DNA from: an uncultured Hyphomonadaceae bacterium | Lineage (GTDB): Bacteria > Pseudomonadota > Alphaproteobacteria > Caulobacterales > Hyphomonadaceae | Direction: 5' to 3' | Length of the DNA stretch: 64,000 nucleotides | NCBI GenBank assembly: GCA_938084575.1 | Contig: CALKFG010000003.1 | Coordinates: 1-64,000 of the forward strand | In this document: positions 16,582 to 26,208 of the stretch, piece after piece | Layout: each line of letters starts with the position of its first letter | Position numbering within the stretch: the stretch's first letter is position 1 | Translations under genes and position numbers: made by a program | The notes under the pieces: model-generated | The model's database searches: none | Told to the model about the DNA's origin: nothing | The model's input: the letters and a program-made list of their open reading frames with translations, nothing else

Positions 16582-18099
16582 TCAGATTTCCTGATTATAG
16601 GCGCCGACTTCCGGATGCTTGCCCAGCCGTGGTTTGACCTCATCCCGGAACAGCGCCTGCATATCACCTTTGCTGGTCATGCTTTCTACAACAACGACCA
16701 GTTCCGGCTTGTTGGAGGAGGCCCGAACCAGCACCCATGAGCCATCCTCGAGCGTGACCCGGGCGCCGTTCACCGTGTTCACTTCGACCACTTTTCGGCC
16801 CAGAAGGGTCTGGCCCAGAAGGCCCTGATATTCCGCAACCATGCGGTCAATGACATCATATTTGATCTCATCATCGCAATGCGGCGACATGGTCAGTGAT
16901 GTGTAGGCATCGCCAAGCTCGTTCTTTAAGTCCGCCATGGACTTGTCCGGGTTCCTGTCGAGCATTTCCAGAATAGCCTTGGCGGCGATCAGCCCATCAT
17001 CATAGCCGAGCCCGATGGGCGGGCGGAAGAAGAAATGACCTGATTTTTCGAACCCAGCCAGAGCGTCAAGCTCGGTCGTTCGGCGCTTGATGTAAGAGTG
17101 CCCGGTTTTGTAATATTCGACGGTGGCCCCGTTTTCCTTGAGGACAGGATCTGTCTTGAAGAGGCCAGTGGATTTTACATCGACGACGAATTTCGCCCCG
17201 GGATATTCTCGCGAAAGGTCTCTCGCCAGCATCAGGCCGATCTTGTCCGCGAAAATCTCTTCGCCAAGATTGTCGACGACGCCGCAGCGGTCGCCGTCTC
17301 CGTCAAAACCAAGCGCAATGTCAGCGCCATGGGCTTTGACGGCAACGGCCATGGCGTGCAGCATTTCGCTGTCTTCAGGATTGGGATTATATTTCGGAAA
17401 GGTCATGTCGAGGTTGCAGTCCATTTCGATGACCTCGACGCCCATAGCGCGCAACGCATCAGGGGCAAAGGCGCCCGCCGTTCCATTGCCACAGGCCGCG
17501 ATGACCTTGAGGGGACGTTTGATGGACACGTCCTTTGCTGTGCTTGCAATATAACGGTCCCTCAGACCCTCAACCCTCTTATGCTGGCCACCGGGGCGAA
17601 GTTTGAAACTGCCGTCGAGGACAATTGTCTTGAGCCGCCCCATCTCTTCCGGCCCAAAAGTCAGAGGACGATTGGCCCCCATTTTGACTCCGGTCCAGCC
17701 ATTTTCATTATGGCTCGCTGTAACCATGGCGCAGCAGGCGGCATCCAGCTCAAACTGGCTCCAATAGACCATGGGGGACAGGGCCAGACCGACATCCAGG
17801 ACATCGCAGCCCCCCTGAACAAGGCCAAGCATCAGGGCCTGTTTGATCGGTTGAGAGATAGAGCGGTAGTCATGGCCCGTGACCACTTTGGGGGCGACAC
17901 CCAATTCATGAAAAAGGGTTGCCATGCCAAGGCCGAGGGCCTGAACACCGGTCAAATTCAGTTCGGGGGCCTTTTCGTGCCCAATGCCGTTAAACCACCA
18001 GCGCGCATCATACTCGCGAAACCCCGTGGCTTTGACCAGAGGCAGAGTCTCGAATTCCAGAGTGTTCGCAGCAATGTCCGGGCGGGGTTTAGGCAGCAT
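16582..18099 (-). CDS. Phosphomannomutase/phosphoglucomutase
   Basis: The 505-residue alpha-D-phosphohexomutase interconverts hexose 1- and 6-phosphates (mannose or glucose type) for LPS and exopolysaccharide precursors. The phosphoserine is Ser129 in MVTASHNENGWTGVKMG. The Mg2+ loop is GFDGDGDRCG (Asp266, 268, 270), the sugar-binding loop is FEKSGHFFFRPP, and the phosphate-binding loop is VRASSNKPELVVVVES. It is longer than AlgC (about 460) mainly at the N-terminus. It is third in a minus-strand run with the amidotransferase and DUF885 genes and convergent with the Asp-rich TadE gene. Specificity cannot be set from motifs. Confidence 0.9.
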   Translation of the reverse strand: MLPKPRPDIAANTLEFETLPLVKATGFREYDARWWFNGIGHEKAPELNLTGVQALGLGMATLFHELGVAPKVVTGHDYRSISQPIKQALMLGLVQGGCDVLDVGLALSPMVYWSQFELDAACCAMVTASHNENGWTGVKMGANRPLTFGPEEMGRLKTIVLDGSFKLRPGGQHKRVEGLRDRYIASTAKDVSIKRPLKVIAACGNGTAGAFAPDALRAMGVEVIEMDCNLDMTFPKYNPNPEDSEMLHAMAVAVKAHGADIALGFDGDGDRCGVVDNLGEEIFADKIGLMLARDLSREYPGAKFVVDVKSTGLFKTDPVLKENGATVEYYKTGHSYIKRRTTELDALAGFEKSGHFFFRPPIGLGYDDGLIAAKAILEMLDRNPDKSMADLKNELGDAYTSLTMSPHCDDEIKYDVIDRMVAEYQGLLGQTLLGRKVVEVNTVNGARVTLEDGSWVLVRASSNKPELVVVVESMTSKGDMQALFRDEVKPRLGKHPEVGAYNQEI

Positions 18100-18165
18100 G
18101 GTCGGTTTCCTCGAAGATCGGCATCGCCGCTCCCTTGAGCAGATGCCTGCTGGGCTTGCAAGATC

Positions 18166-18894
18166 CTAATTGGAATAGTGGCAGTTTTGTTCCAGAACAC
18201 GCATAAGCCATCCGCCGACCAGGTCATTATCTACAGGGTCTTTGAGGCTAAAGTCAGCGGCATCAATTTGGCTTGGGCTCAGGGGCCGGTCTCGGCGCGT
18301 GTCATACAAAGCCCGGAAAAAATCCCGCGAAAACTCTGGATGGCCCTGAATGCTGAACGCTTTGATGGCCGGGTAATCCAGTCCCCCAAAGGGTGTGAAT
18401 GCATTCTCGGCGAATAGAACCGCGCCCTCTGGCAAGCTTAGCACCTGATCCTGATGCGAGACGCCCAGGGCAAAGCTGGCTGGCGGAGGCGGTCTCATCC
18501 ATGCGGGTGTGTGACAGATGGTGTAAACCTGCCGGCCGAGGCCCCAGCCTTTGGGGGATCTCTCAACCCGGGCCCCAAAGGCCTTGGCCATGGCCTGATG
18601 CCCGAAACAGACCCCTGCCTGGGGCACACCTGCTGAGGCGGCCGCGCGGATGAAGTCGAGCAGCTCCCCGATCCATGGCATGTCATCCCCGACCCCAGAC
18701 GCAGAGCCCGTGATCAAGATGCTGTCCAGGCCCCTGGGGTCGGGCAGCGGGGCGCCAGCCTGCAGGGGCAGCACATCCACTTCAAGGTCCGGCTTGTGCG
18801 GACATAAAAGAGCCTTGAACATGGCTGGGTAGTCATCCCAGTCCGGACGCAGACACTCCGGCGGTCGGCCGGCCTCGACCACAAACAGCCTCAC
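18166..18894 (-). CDS. Class I glutamine amidotransferase-like protein
   Basis: The 242-residue protein is a stand-alone class I (GATase1) domain. The nucleophile elbow GVCFGHQAMAKAFG holds Cys96, and the His/Glu pair is in QGHPEF (His185, Glu187). An oxyanion region, ITGSASGVGDDMPW, is also present. Such proteins hydrolyse glutamine or gamma-glutamyl amides; the ammonia acceptor is unknown. Its start overlaps the stop of the upstream DUF885 gene (ATGA type), so the two are translationally coupled. Gamma-glutamyl hydrolysis of a metabolite is an alternative to ammonia transfer. Confidence 0.85.
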   Translation of the reverse strand: MRLFVVEAGRPPECLRPDWDDYPAMFKALLCPHKPDLEVDVLPLQAGAPLPDPRGLDSILITGSASGVGDDMPWIGELLDFIRAAASAGVPQAGVCFGHQAMAKAFGARVERSPKGWGLGRQVYTICHTPAWMRPPPPASFALGVSHQDQVLSLPEGAVLFAENAFTPFGGLDYPAIKAFSIQGHPEFSRDFFRALYDTRRDRPLSPSQIDAADFSLKDPVDNDLVGGWLMRVLEQNCHYSN

Positions 18895-20627
18895 GCTTGC
18901 TGGTCCTTGACCCAGGTGCGCATGCGGGCTTCGAGTGCATCGAGTGGCATTGCCCCGGCGCTGAGGAGATGGTCATGAAAAGCGCGAATATCAAAGGCTT
19001 CACCCAAAGCCGCGCGGGCTTCTTCGCGCAGGCGAAGGATGGTCAGTTCTCCCAGCTTGTAGGCGACGGCCTGACCTGCATAGCCGATATACCGGGTGAC
19101 CTCCGTCTCAATGTTCAGGGGTGAAAGAGCCGTATTGTCTTCAAAACAGGCCATCGCCTGATCTCGGCTCCAACCATAGAGGTGAAGGCCGGTATCTGCG
19201 ACCAGTCGGCAGGCGCGCCACATTTCGTAGGATAACTGTCCAAAATGCTCATAGGGCGTGCGGTAAAAGCCTGCCTCGCCGGCCAATTTTTCCGCATAGA
19301 GGCCCCATCCCTCGCCGAAGGCCGTCACGTAATAGCTGCGGCGAAATTCGGGTAGGTCCTCGAGCTCTGCCGCCAGTGCGATTTGCAAATGGTGGCCAGG
19401 AACGGCTTCGTGCGCGGTTAAAGCAGGCAGTTCATAAAGCGGTCTCTGGTCCAGGGCGTAGGTGTTGACAAAATAGGTCCCCGACAGTCCGCGATCGCTG
19501 TCGCCCGGGCCGTAACGCCCGGTTGTGTAGCCGGGGGCAATTTCAGCCGGCACAGGTGCGACCCGATAAGTCAGGCGCGGCAACAGACCAAAATAAGCGG
19601 GAAGAAGGCCGTCGAGTCTCTTCGACATTTCAGCGGCCTTCTCTAGCAATTCCTCTGGCGTTTCCGCATAGAATTGCGGATCTTGCCGCAGGAAGGCAAA
19701 AAACTTGTCGAGCCCGTCTTCGAAGCCGACCTGATCGACAATTTCCTGCATGTCGCCGCGGATCCGTCTGACTTCTGCATGGCCCAGGGCGTGAATTTCT
19801 GGTCCGCGTAGCCCCGCCCCGGCGCTGTAACCCGCCAAAAGGGCGAGATAGGCTTCTTCGCCGCCGGGTACGGATGAGAGGCTGGGGTCGCCGCGCGGGG
19901 TGTAGACGTCTGTCAGAAAGCTTTCGAGCTCGTCATAGGCGCTGAGAGTAGCTTCTATGACAGGACGGGCCCGGTCGATAAGGGCTTCGGCCTGATCCGC
20001 AGGAAGCTTGGCCGCAAAGACCAGAACGGGCCTGAACAGCGGGCTGTCATATACGTCCTCCACTTGTTGGGCCCGAACCTGTTGCAGGGCTGTCGCCAGA
20101 GGATCCGTGTGGGCAACAAAACCTTCCGCCAAGCCGCGCTCCATATTGGCGATATTCTCTGCGAAATAGCGCGGTGTGTCGGAGACCAGGGTGATCCATG
20201 CCTCGGCGGCTTCAACTGATTCGAGACGCTGGCGGGACGCTTCATAGGGGGGCTGGGAATAGAAACCCGAATCGCCGACGAAAGGAATGCGCGCAAGATC
20301 ATGGCGGGCCGCCGAGATATCGTCGAGTAAGATCAGGCGCATGATGGCGAGATCCGGATCATCCGGTGCAGACGTTATGGCTTCGACGCGGTCCAGCAGG
20401 TCGGCGGCGTCCCGGGATCGATCCAAAATGGCCTCAGGTCGTACGTCATCCCAGCGGGTCTGGAAGGTGCCGGCCGCCTTGGCTGCCGCACCCGTTGAGC
20501 GCGAATCATAAAACGACTGGAACTCGTCGAGAAGATCTCGGGGCGCTTCGGCGTCTGCGGAGAGTGCCAGAAGACTCATCAGGCAGATCAGCAGTGTCTG
20601 TATTTTCAGGTGTTGGAATATCAGCAT
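18891..20627 (-). CDS. DUF885 family exported protein (putative zinc peptidase)
   Basis: The 578-residue protein starts with a signal peptide (IQTLLICLMSLLALSADAEA) and is therefore periplasmic or secreted. The family signature is the zinc-binding TAHEAVPGHHLQIALA in the C-terminal half, with a downstream AFGEGWGLYAEKLAGEAG segment supplying further candidate ligands. DUF885 proteins are distantly related to thermolysin-like and carboxypeptidase-type metallopeptidases, but activity is rarely tested. Divergent from sdhC; the following amidotransferase gene overlaps it by 4 bases. Confidence 0.85.
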   Translation of the reverse strand: MLIFQHLKIQTLLICLMSLLALSADAEAPRDLLDEFQSFYDSRSTGAAAKAAGTFQTRWDDVRPEAILDRSRDAADLLDRVEAITSAPDDPDLAIMRLILLDDISAARHDLARIPFVGDSGFYSQPPYEASRQRLESVEAAEAWITLVSDTPRYFAENIANMERGLAEGFVAHTDPLATALQQVRAQQVEDVYDSPLFRPVLVFAAKLPADQAEALIDRARPVIEATLSAYDELESFLTDVYTPRGDPSLSSVPGGEEAYLALLAGYSAGAGLRGPEIHALGHAEVRRIRGDMQEIVDQVGFEDGLDKFFAFLRQDPQFYAETPEELLEKAAEMSKRLDGLLPAYFGLLPRLTYRVAPVPAEIAPGYTTGRYGPGDSDRGLSGTYFVNTYALDQRPLYELPALTAHEAVPGHHLQIALAAELEDLPEFRRSYYVTAFGEGWGLYAEKLAGEAGFYRTPYEHFGQLSYEMWRACRLVADTGLHLYGWSRDQAMACFEDNTALSPLNIETEVTRYIGYAGQAVAYKLGELTILRLREEARAALGEAFDIRAFHDHLLSAGAMPLDALEARMRTWVKDQQA

Positions 20628-20649
20628 GTTACCATCTCAATCTGTCGCG

Positions 20650-20677
20650 TTGACACCATCTTTGACCTGCTTAGAAA
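20650..20677 (+). promoter_or_regulatory. Candidate sigma-70 promoter of sdhCDAB
   Basis: A perfect TTGACA (20650-20655), a 16-base spacer and TAGAAA (20672-20677, 4 of 6) lie in the 87-base gap between the divergent DUF885 and sdhC genes. The implied leader is about 30 bases and contains the GGAGGT ribosome site before the ATG at 20715. Confidence 0.45.
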
Positions 20678-20714
20678 CGCCGGCAAGGGAAGACTGACAA
20701 GTTTGGAGGTAATT

Positions 20715-21113
20715 ATGGCTGGATCAGGCTGGACGGACCGTCGTCCAATGTCGCCTCACCTGCAGACATGGCGCTGGCATGCCACGATGTATGGTTCAAT
20801 TTTTCACCGTGTCACGGGTGTCGGCCTGTATGGGGGCGCGGTCCTGATTGCGGTCTGGATGATTGCTCTGGCAAGCGGACCTGAAGCCTATGCGGTGGTC
20901 GAGGGTGTTATCCTGTCCTTGCCGGGACAGCTGGTCCTGTTCCTGTGGAGCATGGCCGTGCTCTACCACTTGGCGAATGGCGTGCGTCACCTGATCTGGG
21001 ATGGGCCCATGCTTGGGTTCAGCCCGGCCATTGCAAGCCTGTGGTCGATATTTAATTTCGCCTTCGCGCTGCTGGGATCGGCCATGATCTGGTCCCTGGC
21101 ATCGCTCGGATAA
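20715..21113 (+). CDS. sdhC: Succinate dehydrogenase cytochrome b556 subunit
   Basis: Membrane anchor of complex II, carrying haem b and part of the ubiquinone site. ATG 20715 (132 residues, MAGSGWTDRRPMSPHLQTW) is preferred because GGAGGT lies just upstream; an open extension to 20610 overlaps the divergent gene. Landmarks are SIFHRVTGVGLYGG (the first quinone-site motif), three hydrophobic helices and YHLANGVRHLIWDGP, whose His is the expected haem ligand. First gene of sdhCDAB. Confidence 0.95.
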   Translation: MAGSGWTDRRPMSPHLQTWRWHATMYGSIFHRVTGVGLYGGAVLIAVWMIALASGPEAYAVVEGVILSLPGQLVLFLWSMAVLYHLANGVRHLIWDGPMLGFSPAIASLWSIFNFAFALLGSAMIWSLASLG

Positions 21114-21124
21114 AGGGGTAGGGT

Positions 21125-21505
21125 ATGACGACAAGTACGAAAACTGTTCGCGGGCTTGGGTCTGCGAGACGTGGAACCGAGCATCATATCCGACAGCGCG
21201 TGTCCGCAATTGCCCTGGTCGTTCTGGTGCCCTGGTTCCTGTATTCCGTCGCCTTTGCCATGACCGGCGGTTATGAGGGGGCAACGCAATGGGTGCAGGC
21301 CCCCGTGAACGCCATTCTCTTCTTGCTGCTTGTCAGTGCGGCGCTTTATCACATGCGCCTTGGGCTTGAGACCGTGATTGAAGATTACATCAGCAGGGCC
21401 GGGACAAAACAGGCGCTTTTGATTGGCAATACGTTTTTTGTCGCAGTGCTTTTTGCGGCCATTGTACTTTCGGTACTGAAACTCTGGATTGGGGGCGCGG
21501 CCTGA
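21125..21505 (+). CDS. sdhD: Succinate dehydrogenase membrane anchor subunit
   Basis: The 126-residue second anchor of complex II. It has the conserved N-terminal EHHIRQRVSAIALVVLVPWF and the YHMRLGLETVIEDYI motif before the last helix. Three hydrophobic segments are visible. It lies 11 bases after sdhC and 24 before sdhA in one operon. The family diverges quickly, so position in the operon is an important part of the evidence. Confidence 0.93.
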   Translation: MTTSTKTVRGLGSARRGTEHHIRQRVSAIALVVLVPWFLYSVAFAMTGGYEGATQWVQAPVNAILFLLLVSAALYHMRLGLETVIEDYISRAGTKQALLIGNTFFVAVLFAAIVLSVLKLWIGGAA

Positions 21506-21529
21506 GGCTGACGCGTTAGAGGACCACAG

Positions 21530-23320
21530 ATGAGCGAATACGAATTCATCGATCACACTTATGATGTTGTTGTTGTGGGTGCGGGCGGCTCTGGCCTGCG
21601 GGCAGCCCTCGGCGCCGCCCAGGCGGGTTTGCGGACCGCCTGCATTTCCAAGGTCTTCCCGACCCGGTCCCACACCGTTGCGGCGCAGGGCGGCATTGCG
21701 GCATCGCTGGGCAATATGAGCCCGGATGACTGGCGCTGGCACATGTACGATACCGTCAAGGGGTCTGACTGGCTTGGCGATCAGGACTCCATTGAGTATC
21801 TCTGCAAAAATGCCCCGGCGGCCGTTTATGAGCTTGAACATTGGGGCATGCCGTTTTCCCGCACAGACCAGGGTGAGATCTATCAAAGGCCCTTTGGGGG
21901 CATGATGCAGAATATGGGGCAGGGGCCAGAAGCCCAGCGCACTTGCGCTGCTGCGGACCGCACAGGCCATGCCATGCTTCACACTCTGTATGGTCAAGCT
22001 TTGAAGAACGACACAGAGTTTTTCATCGAGTATTTCGCCCTTGACCTGATCATGGATGATGAGGGTGTCTGCCGGGGGGTCACAGCCTGGAAGCTGGATG
22101 ATGGCACACTGCATCGTTTCACCGCGCAGAAAACGATACTTGCGACCGGTGGATATGGACGGGCCTTTTTCTCCTGTACCTCAGCGCACACCTGCACCGG
22201 CGATGGTAATGCTATGGTTCTGCGGGCGGGCCTGCCCTTGCAGGATATGGAATTTGTCCAGTTCCATCCCACCGGGATCTACGGCGCCGGGTGCCTTATT
22301 ACCGAGGGCTCTCGTGGCGAAGGCGGATATCTGACCAATTCCGAAGGCGAAAGATTCATGGAGCGATACGCCCCAAGTGCCAAGGATCTTGCCTCTCGGG
22401 ACGTAGTGTCCAGAGCGATGACGGTCGAGATCCGTGAGGGCCGCGGCGTCGGCCCGGAAAAAGATCATATTTATCTGCACCTTGAGCATCTGCCAGCAGA
22501 AACGCTGGCCAGCCGGCTTCCAGGTATATCGGAAACGGCGCGCATTTTTGCCGGCGTTGATGTCACCAAAGAACCCATCCCGGTTTTGCCCACGGTTCAT
22601 TATAATATGGGTGGCATTCCAACCAATTTTCATGGGGAAGTCCTGACCAAGAAGGGCGGCGACCCGGACTCTGTTGTGCCTGGTTTGATGGCCGTTGGAG
22701 AGGCCGCCTGTGTATCTGTCCATGGCGCAAACCGGCTGGGGTCAAATTCGCTAATCGATCTGGTTGTGTTTGGCCGGGCAGCAGGCTTGCGCTGTGGTGA
22801 ATCCGTTGAGGCTGGTGCAAGCCAGCCGGCTGTGACCGATGAAATGACGGCATCGCACGTGGCACGTTTTGACCGGCTGCGCCATGCCAGCGGGGACATG
22901 AATGTTGCGGACCTGCGTCTCGAAATGCAGAAAGCGATGCAGAACAATTGTGCGGTTTTCCGTACCGGAGAAGTGCTGGACGAGGGCGTCGCGTCCATTG
23001 AGAGCCTGTACGACAAACTGCCCAGCCTGAACGTGGAAGACCGAACTCTGATCTGGAATACTGACCTGCTTGAGGCTCTGGAGTTTGATAATCTGATCGG
23101 ACAGGCCGCCGTCACGGTGAATTCTGCGGCCAATCGCAAGGAAAGTCGGGGCGCTCATGCGCGGGAAGATTTTTCCGACAGGGACGACAGTGAATGGATG
23201 AAGCATACTCTGGCCTGGGTCGATGCGGCGGGTCAGGTGTCGATCGATTACCGGCCAGTGCATGAATACACCATGTCGAATGAGATTGAATATATCCAGC
23301 CCAAGCAACGCGTTTACTAG
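21530..23320 (+). CDS. sdhA: Succinate dehydrogenase flavoprotein subunit
   Basis: Oxidises succinate to fumarate with covalently bound FAD. The N-terminal dinucleotide fold is [15 protein letters not shown], and the FAD-linking histidine is His48 in [13 protein letters not shown]. Substrate-site regions include [33 protein letters not shown] and [20 protein letters not shown]. The C-terminal [16 protein letters not shown] block appears as [16 protein letters not shown]. The length (596 residues) matches bacterial and mitochondrial SdhA. Confidence 0.98.
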   Translation: MSEYEFIDHTYDVVVVGAGGSGLRAALGAAQAGLRTACISKVFPTRSHTVAAQGGIAASLGNMSPDDWRWHMYDTVKGSDWLGDQDSIEYLCKNAPAAVYELEHWGMPFSRTDQGEIYQRPFGGMMQNMGQGPEAQRTCAAADRTGHAMLHTLYGQALKNDTEFFIEYFALDLIMDDEGVCRGVTAWKLDDGTLHRFTAQKTILATGGYGRAFFSCTSAHTCTGDGNAMVLRAGLPLQDMEFVQFHPTGIYGAGCLITEGSRGEGGYLTNSEGERFMERYAPSAKDLASRDVVSRAMTVEIREGRGVGPEKDHIYLHLEHLPAETLASRLPGISETARIFAGVDVTKEPIPVLPTVHYNMGGIPTNFHGEVLTKKGGDPDSVVPGLMAVGEAACVSVHGANRLGSNSLIDLVVFGRAAGLRCGESVEAGASQPAVTDEMTASHVARFDRLRHASGDMNVADLRLEMQKAMQNNCAVFRTGEVLDEGVASIESLYDKLPSLNVEDRTLIWNTDLLEALEFDNLIGQAAVTVNSAANRKESRGAHAREDFSDRDDSEWMKHTLAWVDAAGQVSIDYRPVHEYTMSNEIEYIQPKQRVY

Positions 23321-23334
23321 GAGAGGGAACGGAT

Positions 23335-24117
23335 ATGGTTGAACTGACGCTTCCCCGGAATTCGAAGATCGGCAAAGGCAAGGTCTGGCCCAAGCCGGAC
23401 GGTGCGGCCAAGACCAAGGCCTTCAAGGTTTACCGTTATAGCCCGGAAGAGGGTGGAAATCCGCGCTGGGACACGTATTGGGTCGACATAGAAAAGTGCG
23501 GTCCGATGGTCCTTGATGTACTGTTTTACATCAAGAATAAAATCGACCCAACTCTTGCGTTCCGGCGCTCCTGCCGCGAAGGCGTTTGCGGATCCTGCGC
23601 CATGAATATTGGCGGCAATAATACGATTGCATGCACCAAGGGATGGGATGAGGTGGCGGGGACCAGTATCACCATCGCGCCGTTGCCGCATTTGCCTGTG
23701 GTGAAAGACCTTATTCCCGATCTGACAAATTTTTATGCCCAGCATGCCTATGTTCAGCCTTTTCTGAAGACGGACACACCGGCACCAGAGAAAGAATGGG
23801 CTCAAACCCCGGACGACCGGGCGGAGTTGGACGGTCTGTATGAATGCATTCTGTGTGCATCCTGTTCGACGTCATGTCCTTCCTACTGGTGGAATGGCGA
23901 CAAATATCTGGGCCCCGCCGCCCTGTTGCAGGCCTATCGTTGGTTAATTGACTCCCGGGACGAAGCGACCGGCGACCGTCTTGACGATCTCGAAGACCCT
24001 TTCAAGCTCTATCGCTGCCATACAATCATGAACTGCGCGCAGGTTTGCCCCAAAGGGCTGAACCCTGCGAAGGCCATTGCCAAGATTAAGCACATGATGG
24101 TGGAGCGTATGGTCTAG
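23335..24117 (+). CDS. sdhB: Succinate dehydrogenase iron-sulfur subunit
   Basis: Carries electrons from FAD to ubiquinone. The [2Fe-2S] ligands are Cys80, Cys85, Cys88 ([10 protein letters not shown]) and Cys100. The C-terminal ferredoxin-like domain has Cys171, 174, 177 (ECILCASC) with Cys181 nearby, plus Cys228, 234 and 238 ([14 protein letters not shown]), for the [4Fe-4S] and [3Fe-4S] clusters. 260 residues is the standard length. Last gene of the operon, convergent with xthA, with only 26 bases between and no clear terminator. Confidence 0.98.
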   Translation: MVELTLPRNSKIGKGKVWPKPDGAAKTKAFKVYRYSPEEGGNPRWDTYWVDIEKCGPMVLDVLFYIKNKIDPTLAFRRSCREGVCGSCAMNIGGNNTIACTKGWDEVAGTSITIAPLPHLPVVKDLIPDLTNFYAQHAYVQPFLKTDTPAPEKEWAQTPDDRAELDGLYECILCASCSTSCPSYWWNGDKYLGPAALLQAYRWLIDSRDEATGDRLDDLEDPFKLYRCHTIMNCAQVCPKGLNPAKAIAKIKHMMVERMV

Positions 24118-24143
24118 ACAGGCCCGGGGAAACCGTGGGGGCT

Positions 24144-24965
24144 CTAAGCGTCCGGATGGCTGAGCTCGACGCTGACCGGGGCATGGTCGGAGGGTTTCCA
24201 CCCCCCACGCCAGGCCAGATGGACCTTGAAGCTGTCTGGGATTACCCTTTCGGTCGCGTCGCCGCTGGTCCAGATGTGATCCAGTCTGCGGCCACGATTG
24301 GAGGCGGCCCAGTCACGAGCTCTATAGCTCCACCAGGAGTACAGTTTCTGATCATCATCGTGCATGGCGCGGGCGAGATCGATGAACCCGCCCTGTTTCC
24401 TTGACCGTTCCAGTCCTTCGGTTTCAACAGGTGTATGGGATACGATCTTCAATAACTGTTTGTGTGACCAGACATCGTTGGGATGCGGCGCGACATTCAG
24501 GTCGCCGACCAGAACACGGCTTACGCCATCGTCGCTCAGGGCACCAAAATGCTGACCCAGCCGGTCAATGAAATCCAGTTTGTGAGCGAATTTCGGGTTG
24601 GCTTCCGGGTTGGGTTCGTCACCTCCGGCGGGCAGGTAGATGTTGTGGAGTTCCAGACCTGCTACACGAACAGTGTTGACCCGGGCATGACCCTCCCGAC
24701 ATAAGTCTGGAGGAGCAATTTCCTCTATTGGCAAGCGGGAAGCAATCGCTACGCCGTGGTGCCCCCCGGATTGCCCTCTGACCGATAAATGGGAAAAGCC
24801 CAGTTGCCGAAATACTTTTTCCGGGAACTCCGCTGTCTGACATTTGATTTCCTGAAGGCAGATAACATCCGGCGCTTCCTGGGCTATGAAGGACTCGATG
24901 TTTGGTGCTCTCAGTCGAACCGAGTTTATGTTCCAGGTGACAAGCTTTAGCGGGGTTTCTGACAT
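24144..24965 (-). CDS. xthA: Exodeoxyribonuclease III (AP endonuclease)
   Basis: Base-excision repair nuclease of the Mg2+-dependent exonuclease/endonuclease/phosphatase fold. Catalytic motifs are NINSVRLRA near the N-terminus, CLQEIKCQ (metal-binding Glu), YLPAGG, LVGDLNVAP (Asp/Asn pair), RRLDHIW and the terminal SDHAPVSVEL (catalytic Asp-His). 273 residues, normal for the family. On the minus strand, it lies downstream of the DUF3108 gene across a structured spacer. Confidence 0.95.
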   Translation of the reverse strand: MSETPLKLVTWNINSVRLRAPNIESFIAQEAPDVICLQEIKCQTAEFPEKVFRQLGFSHLSVRGQSGGHHGVAIASRLPIEEIAPPDLCREGHARVNTVRVAGLELHNIYLPAGGDEPNPEANPKFAHKLDFIDRLGQHFGALSDDGVSRVLVGDLNVAPHPNDVWSHKQLLKIVSHTPVETEGLERSRKQGGFIDLARAMHDDDQKLYSWWSYRARDWAASNRGRRLDHIWTSGDATERVIPDSFKVHLAWRGGWKPSDHAPVSVELSHPDA

Positions 24966-25001
24966 AATGGTGGCTTAGGGGGCTCCCCCTGTGCCGTCAA
25001 C

Positions 25002-25154
25002 GCGTCCGGACCTGACTTAGGCCAGGCCGGACGCATGCGGCGCCCGAAGGGAATAGGCGCAACCTCCATGGGGGTGGAGGTGTCAGGCGTCCACGTCGTG
25101 GCCCTGACACTCAACCACATAGACTGGTTTCCGCAACCGACAAGGGTTAGTCTA
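25002..25154. other. Structured intergenic region with four consecutive inverted repeats
   Basis: Four stem-loops follow one another between xthA and the DUF3108 gene. (1) GCGTCCGG/CCGGACGC at 25002-25034, extended inside by CCTG/CAGG. (2) ACCTCCA/TGGAGGT at 25062-25081. (3) GTGTCAGG/CCTGACAC at 25080-25110, with an inner CCAC/GTGG. (4) TAGACT/AGTCTA at 25120-25154, overlapping the DUF3108 stop codon. None ends in a T-run on either strand. A small structured RNA or a processed 3' region is possible; I could not match it to a known family. Confidence 0.5.
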
Positions 25155-26019
25155 CAACCTGAGAGAGTGGCGTGAACTTCAGCTGCGAGGCCTGCAGGGT
25201 GACTGTCCCTATATCCTTGCTGTTCGCCTCGATGCGGACCGGGACCGTGGCGCCATTGTCGAGCGGCGCGAGCCACATGCGCAACGGCCCGTCAATCGCA
25301 GTAAGTGTGCTCCTATTGATTTCATCAGCATCATACCCGGCTACCCGTTCCATGCGGACATGGCATTCATAGGCATCGCCGGACCAAACGTTGGAGCTGA
25401 CGGGCTTCAGTCCATGATTGTCGAGATGAAGATAGGTGAGCTGGCGACCATCAAAAATCTTCATTGGGCCGCCACAAGGGTCCTGATCCGGTGCCCTGGG
25501 CTCGAGCGCGAGCGAGATGAGGGCGGTGATTGGGTCCTGTGCGTCGAGGACCTGTTCGGTACTTGCAGGTGGATCCCCGAGGTCGCCAAATGCCGGCGTG
25601 GCGATCATTTCGAACGACTCGGCATTGTATTTGAGATCGACCTGGCGGTTTTTCTTGCCGTCTGAGTTTCTTGATCCGTAAGCATAGGTGTCGAGACCAT
25701 GTGTGCGAACATAGCCCGTCGCCGCCAGGGCCATATCGTAATTGACCAGAATATCCGCCAGCCCTGTCGTTTTAACCGTTGATCTGATGCGATATGTGTC
25801 CGGCCTGAGGTCAACGCTGAAATTTGCTTTCCCGGTGATTGGCAGAAAAAGAAGCCAGGCGCTTGCCTTGATCTGGTATTCCATTCTGACCCCTTCACCC
25901 GTCTTTATCGTGGTCAACAGATCAGGTTTTGCTGGCGCCACGGAATCCGCGTGGGCGGGTTCGGACAGAATGAACGCGACCGTCAGACTCAGGCAGGTAA
26001 GGGCAGGGCGCTGGACCAT
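25147..26019 (-). CDS. DUF3108 domain-containing exported protein
   Basis: The 290-residue protein begins MVQRPALTCLSLTVAFILSE and is cut near AHADSVA, so it is exported. The start at 26019 is supported by GGAGAAGATC just upstream and by the signal peptide; an open frame continues upstream without family resemblance. The body is a beta-rich DUF3108 domain (VRMEYQIKASAWLLFLPITG, TTGLADILVNYDMALAATGY, DPITALISLAL, KIFDGRQLTYLHL). The function is unknown; family members are thought to bind an envelope ligand. Divergence from rpmB is a conserved alphaproteobacterial arrangement. Confidence 0.82.
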   Translation of the reverse strand: MVQRPALTCLSLTVAFILSEPAHADSVAPAKPDLLTTIKTGEGVRMEYQIKASAWLLFLPITGKANFSVDLRPDTYRIRSTVKTTGLADILVNYDMALAATGYVRTHGLDTYAYGSRNSDGKKNRQVDLKYNAESFEMIATPAFGDLGDPPASTEQVLDAQDPITALISLALEPRAPDQDPCGGPMKIFDGRQLTYLHLDNHGLKPVSSNVWSGDAYECHVRMERVAGYDADEINRSTLTAIDGPLRMWLAPLDNGATVPVRIEANSKDIGTVTLQASQLKFTPLSQVVD

Positions 26020-26141
26020 GTGATCTTCTCCGAGACGATGTTGAACGTTAACGTAAGCCCATCTCCCATAAGGAAAGCTGAACAGACATGCCTTTGTATA
26101 GCCCGATTTTGGCCGGAATTGCAGTCGCGGCAGCGAGGCGG

Positions 26142-26170
26142 TTGACGAGCCGGGGTCTGACGCGTAATGA
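26142..26170 (+). promoter_or_regulatory. Weak candidate promoter of rpmB
   Basis: TTGACG (26142-26147), 17 bases, TAATGA (26165-26170). The -35 is good, but the -10 matches the consensus poorly. It is placed correctly for rpmB, with a leader of about 32 bases. Assigned by eye only. Confidence 0.25.
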
Positions 26171-26208
26171 CGCGCCTTCGAGTTAAACCCCAGAGTAAAG
26201 AGCGAGCT

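Noticed and set aside
15654-16637. Long plus-strand frame rich in Met, Ile and Thr
   Set aside because: It is the frame-shifted reading of the Asp-codon repeat (GAT/GAC read as ATG/ATC/ACG) and has no signals of its own.
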